A stretch of DNA of 64,000 nt from JAFGCL01 sp964492335 (GCA_964492335.1 CAZBJX010000006.1:1-64000), one strand, 5' to 3'; shown: positions 8,117-17,060, counted from the first letter of the stretch. Translations and numbers: made by a program. The notes: generated by a model from the letters alone, not told the origin.

Positions 8117-10033
8117 TGGCCGGGCCAGGCCGCGGGAGGCCAGGTCTGCGGCCACATCCGCCAGCCCCAGCGCCCTGAGCCCGGCCACGGTCGGCAGGCC
8201 GCTGGGCACGTCCCAGCCACGCAGGGCGTAGAACTGGCTCTTCATGTCCTCGAACTTCTGCCGGTCGAGCACCTGCCCCTTCCGCGAAAGCACCTCCCCG
8301 TTCTTCCCGGGGACAAGGCATTCCTTGACGGTCCAATCGTTCTTGAGGGGCGTCGTGAAGTAGAACTGGGCCAGGTTGTCGGTCTGGCGGCCGCGCCCTC
8401 CCTCGCGCAGCAGCACCGCCCGCTGCAGATTGGCAATTCTCTCGCCGACGCGGTCCAGGTCCTGCTCACTGAAGGGCTTTCCCACTATGGCCGAGAGCAG
8501 CCGGCTCTCGATGGCCGGGTCGCCAACGTGGTCTTCGGTGTATTCGCTGTCGGAAATGGGGAACATCCACAGGCAGAGGACCAGGCAGTCGCTGCTGTAG
8601 GCGCGGTCCTGCACTATCCTGGCCGCCAGCGCCTTGCCATCGTACGTGGAGAAGTCCACCGCCTGCTCACCGCCCCAGAACCGGCGGCCGATGGCACGCA
8701 TCACCTCCCCGTTCAGGTAGGCTCCCGGCTTGCCGGTGGCGAAGTCCGACCAGAGGCACCCGCCATGCCCCAGTACCTGCGATGTCTGCGACGGGCAGTA
8801 CCTGGGCTCCATGATGTATGTGAGGCCGGTGTAGAGCAGCAGCCTGGGATCGAGGCTCATGACGTGCCCCAGGCTGTCGCAGACCGAGGCCTCCAGGACC
8901 CGGCTGGCCCCCAGCCTCTCGGCGGCCCTGACCGGGCCCAGGGCCAGGGCCTGGCCGATCCCCTCCTTCATCACCACCTTCCGCAGCAGGGTCTGCATGA
9001 ACTCCAGGCTCCCGATCCTGGATATGGGGACCCCCGCCTCCTTCTCCGAGATGAGCCCGGCGGCTGCGCCGCGCCCCAGCAGCGTGATGGTGGTGGTCAC
9101 GCTGTGCACGTCGACACCATAGTCATCGCAGAGCCTGTTGACCAGAAAGGGCACATCGGTGGGCCGGCCGTAGTACTTCCTGGCCACCGCCTGGTAGAAG
9201 GCCCCTCCCGCGCAGGCGAACTTGCCGCTGGTCCCATCCTTGATCTGGTGGGTCAGCCTCATGTCGCAGCCTATGCAGGCGTAGCAGGGATCGCGCATGG
9301 CCTCCGGGGGCGCTTCCAGCATGGGGTCGACCCGGGGGGTGGTCCCCAGCAGGTGCTTCATCCGGGCGGTTATTCCCCTCAGCGCCTGGCGGTCCGCAGG
9401 CCCGGGGTGCCGGCTGCCGGACACCGCTATGGCCTTGAGCTTCTTGGACCCCATGACGGCGCCGAAGCCGGCGCCGCCGAATGCATCGCCGTCGGCCAGG
9501 ATTCCGGCAAAGAGCACCTGGCTCTCGCCGGCCTGGCCTATGGCCGCCACCCTGGCAGCCTGCCCCAGCTCCCCTTTCAGCAGGCTGCGGGTTTCTACAG
9601 CCCCCCTCCCCCACAGCGATGAGGCATCCCTGATCCGGGCGGCGCCGTCCTGCACGAAGAGGTAGACCGGCCTTTCCGACTGACCATAGACTATGACGCC
9701 GTCGAAGCCGGCGGCTTTCAGGAATGCCCCCCAGCTCCCGGCCATGGTGGCGTAGGAGAACCCCTGGGGGCTTCCCGCCGGCGACCGGCCGTTGACCCAC
9801 CAGCGCGCCCCGGCCGGGGCGATCCCTGTGGCCGGCCCGGTCATGAAGACGAGGCGGTTGCCGGGGTCGAAGGGGCCGACATCGGGCCCCACCTCGTCCC
9901 AGTAGACCTTGGTGCCGATGCCCCTGCCGCCCACGAACTTCTCCGCGTAGTCGCTGGTGGGTACGACCGTGGTGACGCCCGACGACAGGTCCACCCGGAG
10001 AAGCCTTCCCGCGTACCCGTTGTCCACTTCCAT
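8114..10033 (-). CDS. aor: aldehyde:ferredoxin oxidoreductase family protein (tungstopterin enzyme)
   Basis: A 639-residue member of the AOR family, tungsten-bispterin enzymes that oxidise aldehydes to acids, or reduce acids, with ferredoxin. The N-terminal domain begins GYAGRLLRVDLSSG and contains the GGRGIGTKVYWDE segment. Fe-S cysteines are C250, C253 and C256, with C483 or C487 as the distal ligand. The first three are spaced C-x2-C-x2-C rather than the usual C-x2-C-x3-C. I placed the start at the ATG at 10033; the open frame runs further upstream, but that extension does not look like AOR. It is the first gene of a probable operon with hypA and hypB. Substrate unknown. Confidence 0.85.
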   Translation of the reverse strand: MEVDNGYAGRLLRVDLSSGVTTVVPTSDYAEKFVGGRGIGTKVYWDEVGPDVGPFDPGNRLVFMTGPATGIAPAGARWWVNGRSPAGSPQGFSYATMAGSWGAFLKAAGFDGVIVYGQSERPVYLFVQDGAARIRDASSLWGRGAVETRSLLKGELGQAARVAAIGQAGESQVLFAGILADGDAFGGAGFGAVMGSKKLKAIAVSGSRHPGPADRQALRGITARMKHLLGTTPRVDPMLEAPPEAMRDPCYACIGCDMRLTHQIKDGTSGKFACAGGAFYQAVARKYYGRPTDVPFLVNRLCDDYGVDVHSVTTTITLLGRGAAAGLISEKEAGVPISRIGSLEFMQTLLRKVVMKEGIGQALALGPVRAAERLGASRVLEASVCDSLGHVMSLDPRLLLYTGLTYIMEPRYCPSQTSQVLGHGGCLWSDFATGKPGAYLNGEVMRAIGRRFWGGEQAVDFSTYDGKALAARIVQDRAYSSDCLVLCLWMFPISDSEYTEDHVGDPAIESRLLSAIVGKPFSEQDLDRVGERIANLQRAVLLREGGRGRQTDNLAQFYFTTPLKNDWTVKECLVPGKNGEVLSRKGQVLDRQKFEDMKSQFYALRGWDVPSGLPTVAGLRALGLADVAADLASRGLARP

Positions 10034-10305
10034 AGCACCTGGCCCGCCGGCGGCCCGGCCTGCTGAAGGCCCGAGCCGCCCGGTCCTCCATTGTACCCGA
10101 ATACAGGCGGGGGTGATCAAGCCCTGAGGGCAGCGGCCCATCATCCTACGCGATCGATTCCGGCCTTGATTGACGCTGGTTTGGCGGCGATGGTAGTCTG
10201 GGAAACGCCCCGCCACCGCGAGTTGAGCTTGCCGTACAGCGATGGAAGGGCCCCGGCCTGAGCACGTATGTTGTACCGCCGGTTCCGGCGGAGAGGAGGC
10301 AGACC

Positions 10306-10800
10306 ATGTCCGAGTCTACAGAGGTCCAGGCGGTTGTCAGGCGGCTGGAGGACCTGGAAGCCATCAAGCGCCTGAAGCACCGCTACATGCGCTGCGTGGA
10401 CACCAAGCAGTGGGACGAGCTGGCCGGATGCTTCTGTCCGGACGCCACCACCGATTATGGCGGGAGGCACAAGCTCACCGGCGTGGAAGCGATCATCGGG
10501 TTCCTCAAGACCATGGAGTCGCCCGATATCATAACCATGCACCAGGTGCACCACCCGGAGATCGAGCTGACCGGGCCCGGGAAGGCCAGCGCCACGTGGA
10601 CGCTGGAGGACTACGTTATCAACCTGTCCAGGGGATGGTCGCTTCACGGGACCGCCCTGTACCACGACATGTATGCCAAGGTGAACGGTGAGTGGAAGAT
10701 CGAGCACACCGGGTACAAGCGCATCTTCTCGGAGACCTGGACGCGCTCGGACATCAAGAGTCTGAAGCTGACTGAGAGCATGTTCGGGCCGGTGAAGTAG
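10306..10800 (+). CDS. SnoaL-like / NTF2-fold protein (bile acid 7-alpha-dehydratase type)
   Basis: A 164-residue alpha+beta-barrel protein. The N-terminus matches SnoaL_4 proteins: an IKRLKHRYMRCVDTKQWDEL helix, then FCPDATTDYGG, and HQVHHPEIEL in mid-protein. The family includes BaiE dehydratase and polyketide cyclases, but many members have unknown substrates. GAGGAGG lies upstream of the ATG. An SDR follows on the same strand 178 bp away, which fits a shared catabolic or modification pathway. The fold assignment is good and the function open. Confidence 0.75.
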   Translation: MSESTEVQAVVRRLEDLEAIKRLKHRYMRCVDTKQWDELAGCFCPDATTDYGGRHKLTGVEAIIGFLKTMESPDIITMHQVHHPEIELTGPGKASATWTLEDYVINLSRGWSLHGTALYHDMYAKVNGEWKIEHTGYKRIFSETWTRSDIKSLKLTESMFGPVK

Positions 10801-10978
10801 CCGCCTCGGGAGAGACTGCCCCCGGGCCGAAACGCGGGCCGGGGCAAGCTGCCAGATCAGACCAGACCATGCCCTTGCCCGGGCAGGGGATCCATCGGCC
10901 CGCGCGTGCGCCGGGGGGTGTGTCGGTCGTGCGGAGCGGCGCCTCCGATGCCGGCGCCGAGAGAGAGAGGGGGACAAT

Positions 10979-11737
10979 ATGGGACGACTCGATGGGAAGG
11001 TAGCCATCGTGACCGGGTCCGGCCAGGGTGTCGGCCGGGGCATTGCCCTGGCCCTGGCCGGGGAGGGCGCCAGGGTGGTGGTCGTGGGGAGGACGCTCTC
11101 CAAGTGTGAGCGGACAGCGGCCGAGATCGGGGCGGCGGGCGGGACCGCCATGCCCCTGGCCTGCAATGTGACGCACAGGAATGAGGTGGACGCCGTGGTG
11201 GCCGAGACGGTGAAGGCCTTCGGCACGGTGGACATCCTGGTGAACAACGTCGCCCAGTCGCGCGTCGGCATCTCCGTGGAGAACACCAGCGACGACGACA
11301 TCTCCCTGGCCTTCTCCTCAGCGGTGCTGGCCACGCTCTATTTCATGCAGGCCTGCCTTCCGCACCTGAAGAAGCGCGGCGGGAAGGTGGTCAACCTGGG
11401 GTCCACCGCCGGGATCGTCGGCCAGGCCGGCCAGATGGGCTACGCCATTGCCAAGGAAGGGGTCAGGGCCCTGAGCCGGGTGGCCGCCCGGGAGTGGGGG
11501 CGGTACGGGATCACCGTCAATGTCCTTTGCCCCTTCGCCGATTCCCCCGGCAACAAGGAGTGGGCCGAGACCTATCCGCAGAAGGTCGACAAGACCCTGG
11601 CCACCATGCCCATCAAGCGCATCGGCAGCTGTGAAGAGGACATCGGGCGGGTGGCGGTGTTCCTGGCCTGCCGGGATTCCGACTATGTGACCGGCCAGAC
11701 CATCATGGCGGACGGCGGGGCGCACATCATGGCGTGA
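10979..11737 (+). CDS. short-chain dehydrogenase/reductase (SDR)
   Basis: A 252-residue classical SDR. The nucleotide motif TGSGQGVG is near residues 12-19, NNVAQ stands where NNAG is usual, and the catalytic residues are S142, Y155 and K159 (YAIAK). The C-terminus GQTIMADGGAH is typical. It should oxidise or reduce a hydroxyl/ketone with NAD(P). The ATG is preceded by AGAGAGGGGGAC. It sits downstream of the SnoaL-like gene. Substrate unknown. Confidence 0.88.
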   Translation: MGRLDGKVAIVTGSGQGVGRGIALALAGEGARVVVVGRTLSKCERTAAEIGAAGGTAMPLACNVTHRNEVDAVVAETVKAFGTVDILVNNVAQSRVGISVENTSDDDISLAFSSAVLATLYFMQACLPHLKKRGGKVVNLGSTAGIVGQAGQMGYAIAKEGVRALSRVAAREWGRYGITVNVLCPFADSPGNKEWAETYPQKVDKTLATMPIKRIGSCEEDIGRVAVFLACRDSDYVTGQTIMADGGAHIMA

Positions 11738-11789
11738 TTACGGGGCGCCGCGGTTGCCTGGCGGGCGGCTCCGCCCCCGCGGGCCCGGG

Positions 11790-11915
11790 CTACGCGGCGG
11801 CCGCGGCCAGGCCGCTTTCCACCGCGACATCTACAGCGGCCACGCCCACGCCCCGTGGGTGGAAGAAGGCGGCGAACTCGCTGTCCTCGAGGGTTTTGTT
11901 TGTGTAGCTAAACAT
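11790..11915 (-). CDS. 41-residue ORF overlapping the synthetase remnant
   Basis: A short frame starting at ATG 11915 (MFSYTNKTLEDSEFAAFF) and ending in a run of alanines. It overlaps the last bases of the degenerate acyl-CoA synthetase remnant in another frame. No family is recognised. It may be a fragment left by the same rearrangement or not coding at all. Confidence 0.25.
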   Translation of the reverse strand: MFSYTNKTLEDSEFAAFFHPRGVGVAAVDVAVESGLAAAAA

Positions 11916-12169
11916 TGCTGGGGGCCCCTTGCGAGGTGCGCTCATAGTAGGCGGCGACCCGGGAGACAGCCCTGGCGGCCTGGCCGAAGGTGAAGTAGAC
12001 CGGTGTCGCCTGCCGGAAGCAGTGCATCTGCAGCCCCCAGGACCAGGTCTCCGTCAAGGAGTTGCTGCAGGAAGGTTACGTTGGTGACCGACCGGGGGTT
12101 GGAGGTAGCCCCTATGACTGCAATGGACTTCGGCTCGAAGATGATGCTCAGGTCGCGCAGTCTCCCCAT
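11908..12169 (-). pseudogene. remnant of an NDP-forming acyl-CoA synthetase (internal deletion plus frameshift)
   Basis: From ATG 12169 the frame reads MGRLRDLSIIFEPKSIAVIG, then ATSNPRSVTNVTFLQQLLDG, the unmistakable start of the CoA-binding Rossmann domain of ADP-forming acyl-CoA synthetases. The matching frame then ends. In the +1 frame the sequence continues with PVYFTFGQAARAVSRVAAYYER to a stop at 11908-11910; this resembles the end of the CoA-ligase domain (VY-x-P-x3-AARALAAL pattern). Several hundred residues between the two pieces are missing. The remnant lies downstream of a gamma carbonic anhydrase-like gene on the same strand. The N-terminal piece is clear; the C-terminal match is my reading and less certain. 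Confidence 0.65.
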
Positions 12170-12241
12170 TCCTTTCTCAGTGTGCGCCCGTCGGGCGCGT
12201 CTTTCCAGTCCCGCCGCAATGAGCGGCGGGGCCGCGGCGCC

Positions 12242-12823
12242 TTAGGCCGATGCCGCAGCATCGCAGTCTGATGCCGCGGCCTCCCGCAGCTTCCGGATGT
12301 ACTGAACGAAGTAGTCTCGCACCATCGCCTGGTCGATCCACTCGCCGGTCCACAGGGCCTGCTTGTCGCTCAGTGGACCCCTGGCCCTGGCCGGCACGCC
12401 GGCCAGGAACGACCGGGGCGGGACATGCTCTCCCTCGGGGACAACCGCCCCGGCGGCGATGACGCAGTAGTCCCCTATGTCGGCATCCTGCAGCACGGTG
12501 GCATTCATGCCCACCATGACCCGGTTTCCGATCCGAGTACCGTGAACCACGGCCCCGTGCCCCAGGATCACGTCATCACCTATGGTCAGGGGCGTCCTCA
12601 CCCCCCGCTGCCAGTCTTGGTACCCCCCGGCGTGGACCACGCAGTTGTCCTCCACCATGACCCGCTTGCCGATCCTGATCTGGGACAGGTCGGCATTGAT
12701 CACGGCGCCTGCATGGACCACCGAGAGCTCGCCGATCTGCACGTCCCCGCGGACCACGGCCAGCGGGTGCACGAACGCGGAAGGGTCGATCAGGGGCGTC
12801 ATGCCATCGAAGGTCTCTATCAT
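12242..12823 (-). CDS. gamma-class carbonic anhydrase-like hexapeptide-repeat protein
   Basis: A 193-residue left-handed beta-helix protein. It begins with P-x-I-D-P-S-A-F-V-H-P-x-A-V-V-R-G-D, shows the hexapeptide periodicity (I-x-I-G-x-x), and has the metal-site histidines in DNCVVHAGG and GHGAVVHGT, as in the gamma-CA/PaaY/YrdA family. A C-terminal helical segment (WIDQAMVRDYFVQYIRKLRE) follows. It may hydrate CO2 or act on CoA thioesters as PaaY does. It is 82 bp downstream of an SDR on the same strand. The family is clear and the activity not. Confidence 0.82.
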   Translation of the reverse strand: MIETFDGMTPLIDPSAFVHPLAVVRGDVQIGELSVVHAGAVINADLSQIRIGKRVMVEDNCVVHAGGYQDWQRGVRTPLTIGDDVILGHGAVVHGTRIGNRVMVGMNATVLQDADIGDYCVIAAGAVVPEGEHVPPRSFLAGVPARARGPLSDKQALWTGEWIDQAMVRDYFVQYIRKLREAAASDCDAAASA

Positions 12824-12905
12824 CCCTTCCTCTTCGCTGCCGATGCCGGGTGGCCGGGGCGCCGCCCGCCGGAGCGGCCGGCCGGGGGGCTTGACATAAT
12901 TCTGT

Positions 12906-13688
12906 TCACGCCGGCTTCTTCGGCTTCAGCTTCGGTATGCCGGCCGTGTAGCCGCCATCCACCACCGTGTTGGTGCCGGTCACGAACGAGGAGTCATTCG
13001 ACGCCAGGAAGAGCGCCACGGCGGCTACCTCGTCGGGCTGGGCGAACCTCCTCATGGCCTGCGATTGATGGAAGGGGGGAACGTTCTCCGGGTCAATGGT
13101 GCCCGGGCTCATGGCCGTCATGATGGTCCCGGGGGAGATGCAGTTGACCCTGATGTTGCGGTCGGCATACTCCAGGGCCATGGTCCTGGTCAGGTGAATG
13201 ATCCCCGCCTTGGAGGCGCCGTAGGCCCCCGTCCCCGGCAGTCCGATCACCCCGGCCGCCGAGGCGGTGCTGATGATGACGCCGCCGCCCTGCTCGAGCA
13301 TCTGCGGGATGGCGTGCTTCGATCCCAGGAAGACACTCTTCAGGTTGGTGGCGAAGACCCTGTCCCAGACCTCCTCGGGCGTGTCGGCCGTCATGGCGAA
13401 CTTGCCCTGGATGCCGGCGTTGTTGAACAGGATGTCCAGCCTGCCGAAGGCCTCCACCGTCCGGGTGACCATCATCCGGACATCGGCGGGCTTCGAGACG
13501 TCGGCCTCGACGAAGGCCCCTTCCCCTCCGGCCTCCCTGATCATCTTCACCGTTTCGTGCCCCCCCGCGGGCACGAAATCCGCCACCATGACCCTGGCCC
13601 CTTCTCTGGCGAAGAGGAGGGCGGTGGCCCGGCCGATCCCCGCACCGGCCCCGGTGATCAGGGCTGCCTTTCCTTCAAGCCTGCCCAT
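12906..13688 (-). CDS. SDR family oxidoreductase (FabG-like)
   Basis: A 260-residue classical SDR with TGAGAGIG at residues 12-19, NNAG at 89-92 and catalytic S143, Y156, K160 (YGASK). The C-terminus is VVDGGYTAG followed by a Lys/Pro tail. The family reduces 3-oxoacyl groups or oxidises secondary alcohols with NAD(P). The ATG at 13688 is preceded by AGGAAGGAGAAC. Probably cotranscribed with the downstream carbonic anhydrase-like gene. Confidence 0.88.
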   Translation of the reverse strand: MGRLEGKAALITGAGAGIGRATALLFAREGARVMVADFVPAGGHETVKMIREAGGEGAFVEADVSKPADVRMMVTRTVEAFGRLDILFNNAGIQGKFAMTADTPEEVWDRVFATNLKSVFLGSKHAIPQMLEQGGGVIISTASAAGVIGLPGTGAYGASKAGIIHLTRTMALEYADRNIRVNCISPGTIMTAMSPGTIDPENVPPFHQSQAMRRFAQPDEVAAVALFLASNDSSFVTGTNTVVDGGYTAGIPKLKPKKPA

Positions 13689-13905
13689 GTTCTCCTTCCT
13701 GGTTGCGAAACCAGCAGTGCATTCCTGCCGCTCAGTCTACCCGGTTGCCGCCGGCCAGTCCAGTTGGACGCGGCCACGCGTGTTCTGCGATTGCGGCACG
13801 GGGCGAGCGTGGGCGGAAAGGGCCACCGTGAAGCAGCCGGTGGCCGGCATGCCGCACGCTGCCGCAGCAGGGCGGGGTCCAGGCCCGGACCCCGGATGCC
13901 GGCAG

Positions 13906-14112
13906 TCACATGGCCAGGGCCTTCTCCCGGAACTCGGCCACCAGCGGGCACTCCGGCCACCGGCAGCCCTCGAGCTTCTTCTTGCCCTCTCTGGTCTTGC
14001 TATGCCGGTTCACGTAGGCGCACTTCGCCGACCCGTCCGGGTAAACCATGACCGTCGCCAAGTCCCCCGTGTGGTGGCACTTGATCGTGGTGACTGTTAC
14101 CTGCCATTCCAT
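13906..14112 (-). CDS. small Cys/His protein, unknown
   Basis: A 68-residue protein starting MEWQVTVTTIKCHHTGD, with cysteines in IKCHH, AKCAY, EGCRW and PECPL, consistent with a bound zinc or Fe-S centre. A longer frame exists upstream, but its extra residues are low-complexity and overlap livF; the ATG at 14112 follows GAGGCAAG. It is the last gene of the Liv importer operon, 43 bp after livF. No named family recognised. Confidence 0.65.
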   Translation of the reverse strand: MEWQVTVTTIKCHHTGDLATVMVYPDGSAKCAYVNRHSKTREGKKKLEGCRWPECPLVAEFREKALAM

Positions 14113-14155
14113 GCATCTTGCCTCGCAGTCATATTCCCTCAAACAGCGACCGGAA

Positions 14156-14956
14156 TCAGCCCAGCCAGCGTTTCCGCCTCTTGTAGTGCTTGATGTTCCG
14201 GTAGCTCTTGGTCTCTCCCCGTGCGCTGAGACCCATGTAGAACTCGCGGATGTCGGCATTGCCTCTCAGCTTCTCGGCAGTGTCATCGAGGACGATCCGG
14301 CCGCTCTCCATGACGTAGCCGTGATGCGCCAGGGACAGCGCCGCCCTGGCATTCTGCTCCACCAGGAGTATGGAGACGCCCTCCTCCTCATTGATCCTCC
14401 TGAGTATGCGGAAGATCTCATCCACCAGCAGGGGCGCCAGACCCAGGGAGGCCTCGTCCACCAGCATCAGCTTGGGGCTGGCCATCAGGGCCCGGCCGAC
14501 GACCAGCATCTGCTGCTCGCCGCCGGACAGGTACCCGCTGGTCTGCCGCTGCATCTGCTTGAGGACGGGGAAGTACTGGTAGACCATGTCCAGGTTCCTG
14601 TTCAGCCGGCCCCCGCCTCCCGAGATATAGGCGCCCGCCCTGAGGTTCTCGTCCACCGTGAGGTGCTCCAGGACCAGCCTCCCCTCCATGATCTGGATGA
14701 TCCCCATGCGGGCGATCTTCTGCGCGTCCCCGTTCTCGATGCGGCGGCCCTCGAACTCGATGCTGCCGTCGGTGACCCTTCCCTCCTCGGCCCGCAGGAG
14801 ACCGGAGACGGCCTTCAAGGTGGTGCTCTTGCCCGCGCCGTTGTTGCCTAGAAGCGCGACGACGCTGCCCTTCTCCACCTCGAGCGAGACGCCCCTGAGG
14901 ACAAGGATGACGCCCAGGTACTTCACTTCAACGTTGGTTAGCTGCAGCAGTGGCAT
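14156..14956 (-). CDS. livF: Liv-type ABC transporter ATP-binding protein (LivF)
   Basis: The second ATPase of a branched-chain amino acid/organic acid importer. Walker A GNNGAGKST is at 37-45, signature LSGGEQQ begins at 143, Walker B is LMLVDEAS (163-170; DEAS instead of the usual DEPS). The protein is 266 residues, about 25 longer than typical LivF because of a basic C-terminal tail (NIKHYKRRKRW). Its start is 13 bp after the livG stop, so the two are coupled. Confidence 0.92.
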   Translation of the reverse strand: MPLLQLTNVEVKYLGVILVLRGVSLEVEKGSVVALLGNNGAGKSTTLKAVSGLLRAEEGRVTDGSIEFEGRRIENGDAQKIARMGIIQIMEGRLVLEHLTVDENLRAGAYISGGGGRLNRNLDMVYQYFPVLKQMQRQTSGYLSGGEQQMLVVGRALMASPKLMLVDEASLGLAPLLVDEIFRILRRINEEEGVSILLVEQNARAALSLAHHGYVMESGRIVLDDTAEKLRGNADIREFYMGLSARGETKSYRNIKHYKRRKRWLG

Positions 14957-14969
14957 ATGTCGTATCTCC

Positions 14970-15767
14970 TTAGGCCGGTACGGCCGCCTCGTCGCCCAGG
15001 TAGGCTTTGATGACCACCGGGTCGCTCTTGACCTGGGCAGGGGTGCCCTCGGCGATCTTTCGTCCGAAGTCCAGGACCATGATCCTGTCGGTGATGTCCA
15101 TCACCACCCCCATATCGTGCTCGATGATGATGACGGTCATCCCCTTCTCCTCCTGGACATCGAGTATGTAGCGGGCCATGTCCTCCTTCTCCTCCGCGTT
15201 CATGCCGGCCATGGGCTCATCCAGGAGCAGCAGCGTCGGCTCCTGGGCCAGGGCACGGCCCAGGTCGATGCGCTTGCGGATGCCGTACGGCAGGGTGCCC
15301 ACCACGGCCTTCCTGTGGCGCTCCAGCTCCAGGAAGTCGATGATGTCCTCCACCACCGCCCGCTCCCTGACATCCTGGCGGTGCGGCCGGCCGTAGTAGA
15401 AGGCCTGCTCTACCCAGGTGGAAGTGAAGCGGAAATGCCGTGCCGCCATGAGGTTGTCCACCACGGTCAGCCCGGTGTAAAGCTGAATGTTCTGGAAGGT
15501 CCGGCTGATGCCCATCCTGGCTATCCTGTCGGGGCGCAGCCTGGTTATCCGGCTCCCCTTGAAGTAGATCTCCCCACTCTGCGGACGGTAGAAGCCGTTG
15601 ATGCAATTGAGGGTGCTGGTTTTGCCGGCGCCGTTGGGCCCGATGATGCCGAAGACCTCGCCCTTGAGGACCTCACACGAAATGCCCTGGAGGGCCTTCA
15701 CCCCTCCGAAGCTCAGGTGCACATCCTCGAACCGTATTTCGGCTTCTCTGCTTGGCGAACTCGACAT
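14970..15767 (-). CDS. livG: Liv-type ABC transporter ATP-binding protein (LivG)
   Basis: The first ATPase of the importer, 265 residues. Walker A GPNGAGKTS begins at 43, the signature is LPYGIRKR (the LivG form of LSGGQ), and Walker B is LLLLDEPMAGMN. It has the LivG-specific insertion with FQNIQLYTGLTVVDNL. The ATG at 15767 follows AAGGAGATC, an excellent site; a longer frame upstream is not needed. It pairs with LivF on the cytoplasmic face of the LivH/LivM channel. Confidence 0.93.
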   Translation of the reverse strand: MSSSPSREAEIRFEDVHLSFGGVKALQGISCEVLKGEVFGIIGPNGAGKTSTLNCINGFYRPQSGEIYFKGSRITRLRPDRIARMGISRTFQNIQLYTGLTVVDNLMAARHFRFTSTWVEQAFYYGRPHRQDVRERAVVEDIIDFLELERHRKAVVGTLPYGIRKRIDLGRALAQEPTLLLLDEPMAGMNAEEKEDMARYILDVQEEKGMTVIIIEHDMGVVMDITDRIMVLDFGRKIAEGTPAQVKSDPVVIKAYLGDEAAVPA

Positions 15768-15821
15768 GGCTGATCTCCTTGTTTGCCCCGGCACCGCCCG
15801 GCGTGCCGGGGGCACCGTTTC

Positions 15822-17060
15822 TCAAGTCTGTCCCCACCTTCGGTCCGCGATCCTTTCGGCGCTGCCGCAGAGCGCTCCTGCGGGCAGGAGCTCGATGCTG
15901 TCAAAGCTCAGCTTGAGCATGTCCTGGCAGCGCCTGTCTACAGCCAACGTCAGGGCCTGGCGGTCAATGCCTTCCGGCACTTCGATCCTGAGTACTGCCC
16001 GGTCCCTGTAGCCATCGAGAGTGAGCAGCATCTGGTGCTTCAGGACCTGGGGGAAGGGGGCCATGGCCTCAGCCAGGTCACCCTGGTGGACGAACACCCC
16101 CTTGACCCGGACATGCTGGGCGGCCATGCCCTTGATGCCTGTGATCCTGGGGGCGCTGCGGCCGCATGGGCAGGGCTCGTCGGTGTATGAGGCCAGGTCG
16201 CCGGTTCCGAAACGTACCAGTGGATAGACCCCGCTGAAGAGGGTGACCACTATCTGGCCCACCTCGTGGGGACCGAGCTGCTGCCCGCTATCCGGGTCCA
16301 CGATTTCCACGACGCATGCTTCGTCGTCATAGTGATAGCCATCGGCCCTTCCGCAGGAGTAGGCCACCTGTCCCAGGTCCGCCGTCCCGTAGGCGTCCCA
16401 CACTACCAGGCCGTACTTCTCTTCGAAGACCCTCTTCAGGGTCCGAATCTGCCTCTCTCCACCGCCGGAGACGAGCTTGAGGTTGAGGTCCCGGCGCACG
16501 TCATAGCCCAGTTCCTCGGCCTTCTGCAAGATGGTGATGGAGAAGGAAGGAGGGGCCAGCAGGGCGGTAGCCTGAAGGTCGTGCAGCAGCTTCACCTGGA
16601 GCTCAGTCTGCCCGGTGCCGGCGGGGACCACCGTGCAGCCCATCATATCCAGGGCGTCCGTCATCCCCAGCCCGGCAGGGCCCATGTGGTAAGAGGCGGA
16701 AACCAGGGCCACATCGCCGAACCTGGGATAGCCCAGCCGGAGAAAGGACCGCACTGCGGCCCGGATTCGCTCCGGTCCCCACACTACGTATGCCGGCCCG
16801 GGAGAGACGTAGACCCGGTCCAGTCTCCCCAGGGGGATCGCCAGGAAGCCCCCGAAGGGAGGTCGGGAGCGCTGCATCTCCATCACGTCTTCCCTGGTGG
16901 TTACCGGCAGCTTCTCGAGGTCTCCCACCGTCCTTATGCTGGAGGGCGTGATCCCGGCGGTGATGAGTATCTCCCTGATGGCCGCCGAGCTCTTGTAGGC
17001 GAAGCGGACCTGCTTCTCCAGTCTGCGGTTGAGGGTGTGCTGTCTCTCATGCACAGGCAT
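15822..17060 (-). CDS. PaaK-like AMP-forming CoA ligase with degenerate P-loop
   Basis: A 412-residue relative of phenylacetate-CoA ligase. Family marks include the N-terminal TTREDVMEMQ segment, a later DAYGTADLGQVAYSC motif corresponding to the A5 region, RFGTGDLASYTDEPCPCGR (A7/A8) and the ITGIKG hinge. The ATP-gripping Ser/Thr/Gly loop, normally SSGTTGxPT, reads VSPGPAYVVWG here, so adenylation could be altered. I chose ATG 17060 (AGGGAGAAG just upstream); the frame extends into livH territory but that part is not homologous. Set between LivH and LivG in the importer operon, it probably acts on the imported acid or serves as a CoA-binding partner. Confidence 0.78.
   Translation of the reverse strand: MPVHERQHTLNRRLEKQVRFAYKSSAAIREILITAGITPSSIRTVGDLEKLPVTTREDVMEMQRSRPPFGGFLAIPLGRLDRVYVSPGPAYVVWGPERIRAAVRSFLRLGYPRFGDVALVSASYHMGPAGLGMTDALDMMGCTVVPAGTGQTELQVKLLHDLQATALLAPPSFSITILQKAEELGYDVRRDLNLKLVSGGGERQIRTLKRVFEEKYGLVVWDAYGTADLGQVAYSCGRADGYHYDDEACVVEIVDPDSGQQLGPHEVGQIVVTLFSGVYPLVRFGTGDLASYTDEPCPCGRSAPRITGIKGMAAQHVRVKGVFVHQGDLAEAMAPFPQVLKHQMLLTLDGYRDRAVLRIEVPEGIDRQALTLAVDRRCQDMLKLSFDSIELLPAGALCGSAERIADRRWGQT

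Noticed and set aside
10860..10900. TGCCCGGGCA-centred palindrome downstream of the SnoaL-like gene
   Set aside because: Short, GC-driven, with no T-run; not distinguishable from background in this composition.
11754..11993. Plus-strand 79-codon frame over the synthetase remnant
   Set aside because: No SD, no homology, and the minus strand carries the recognisable remnant.
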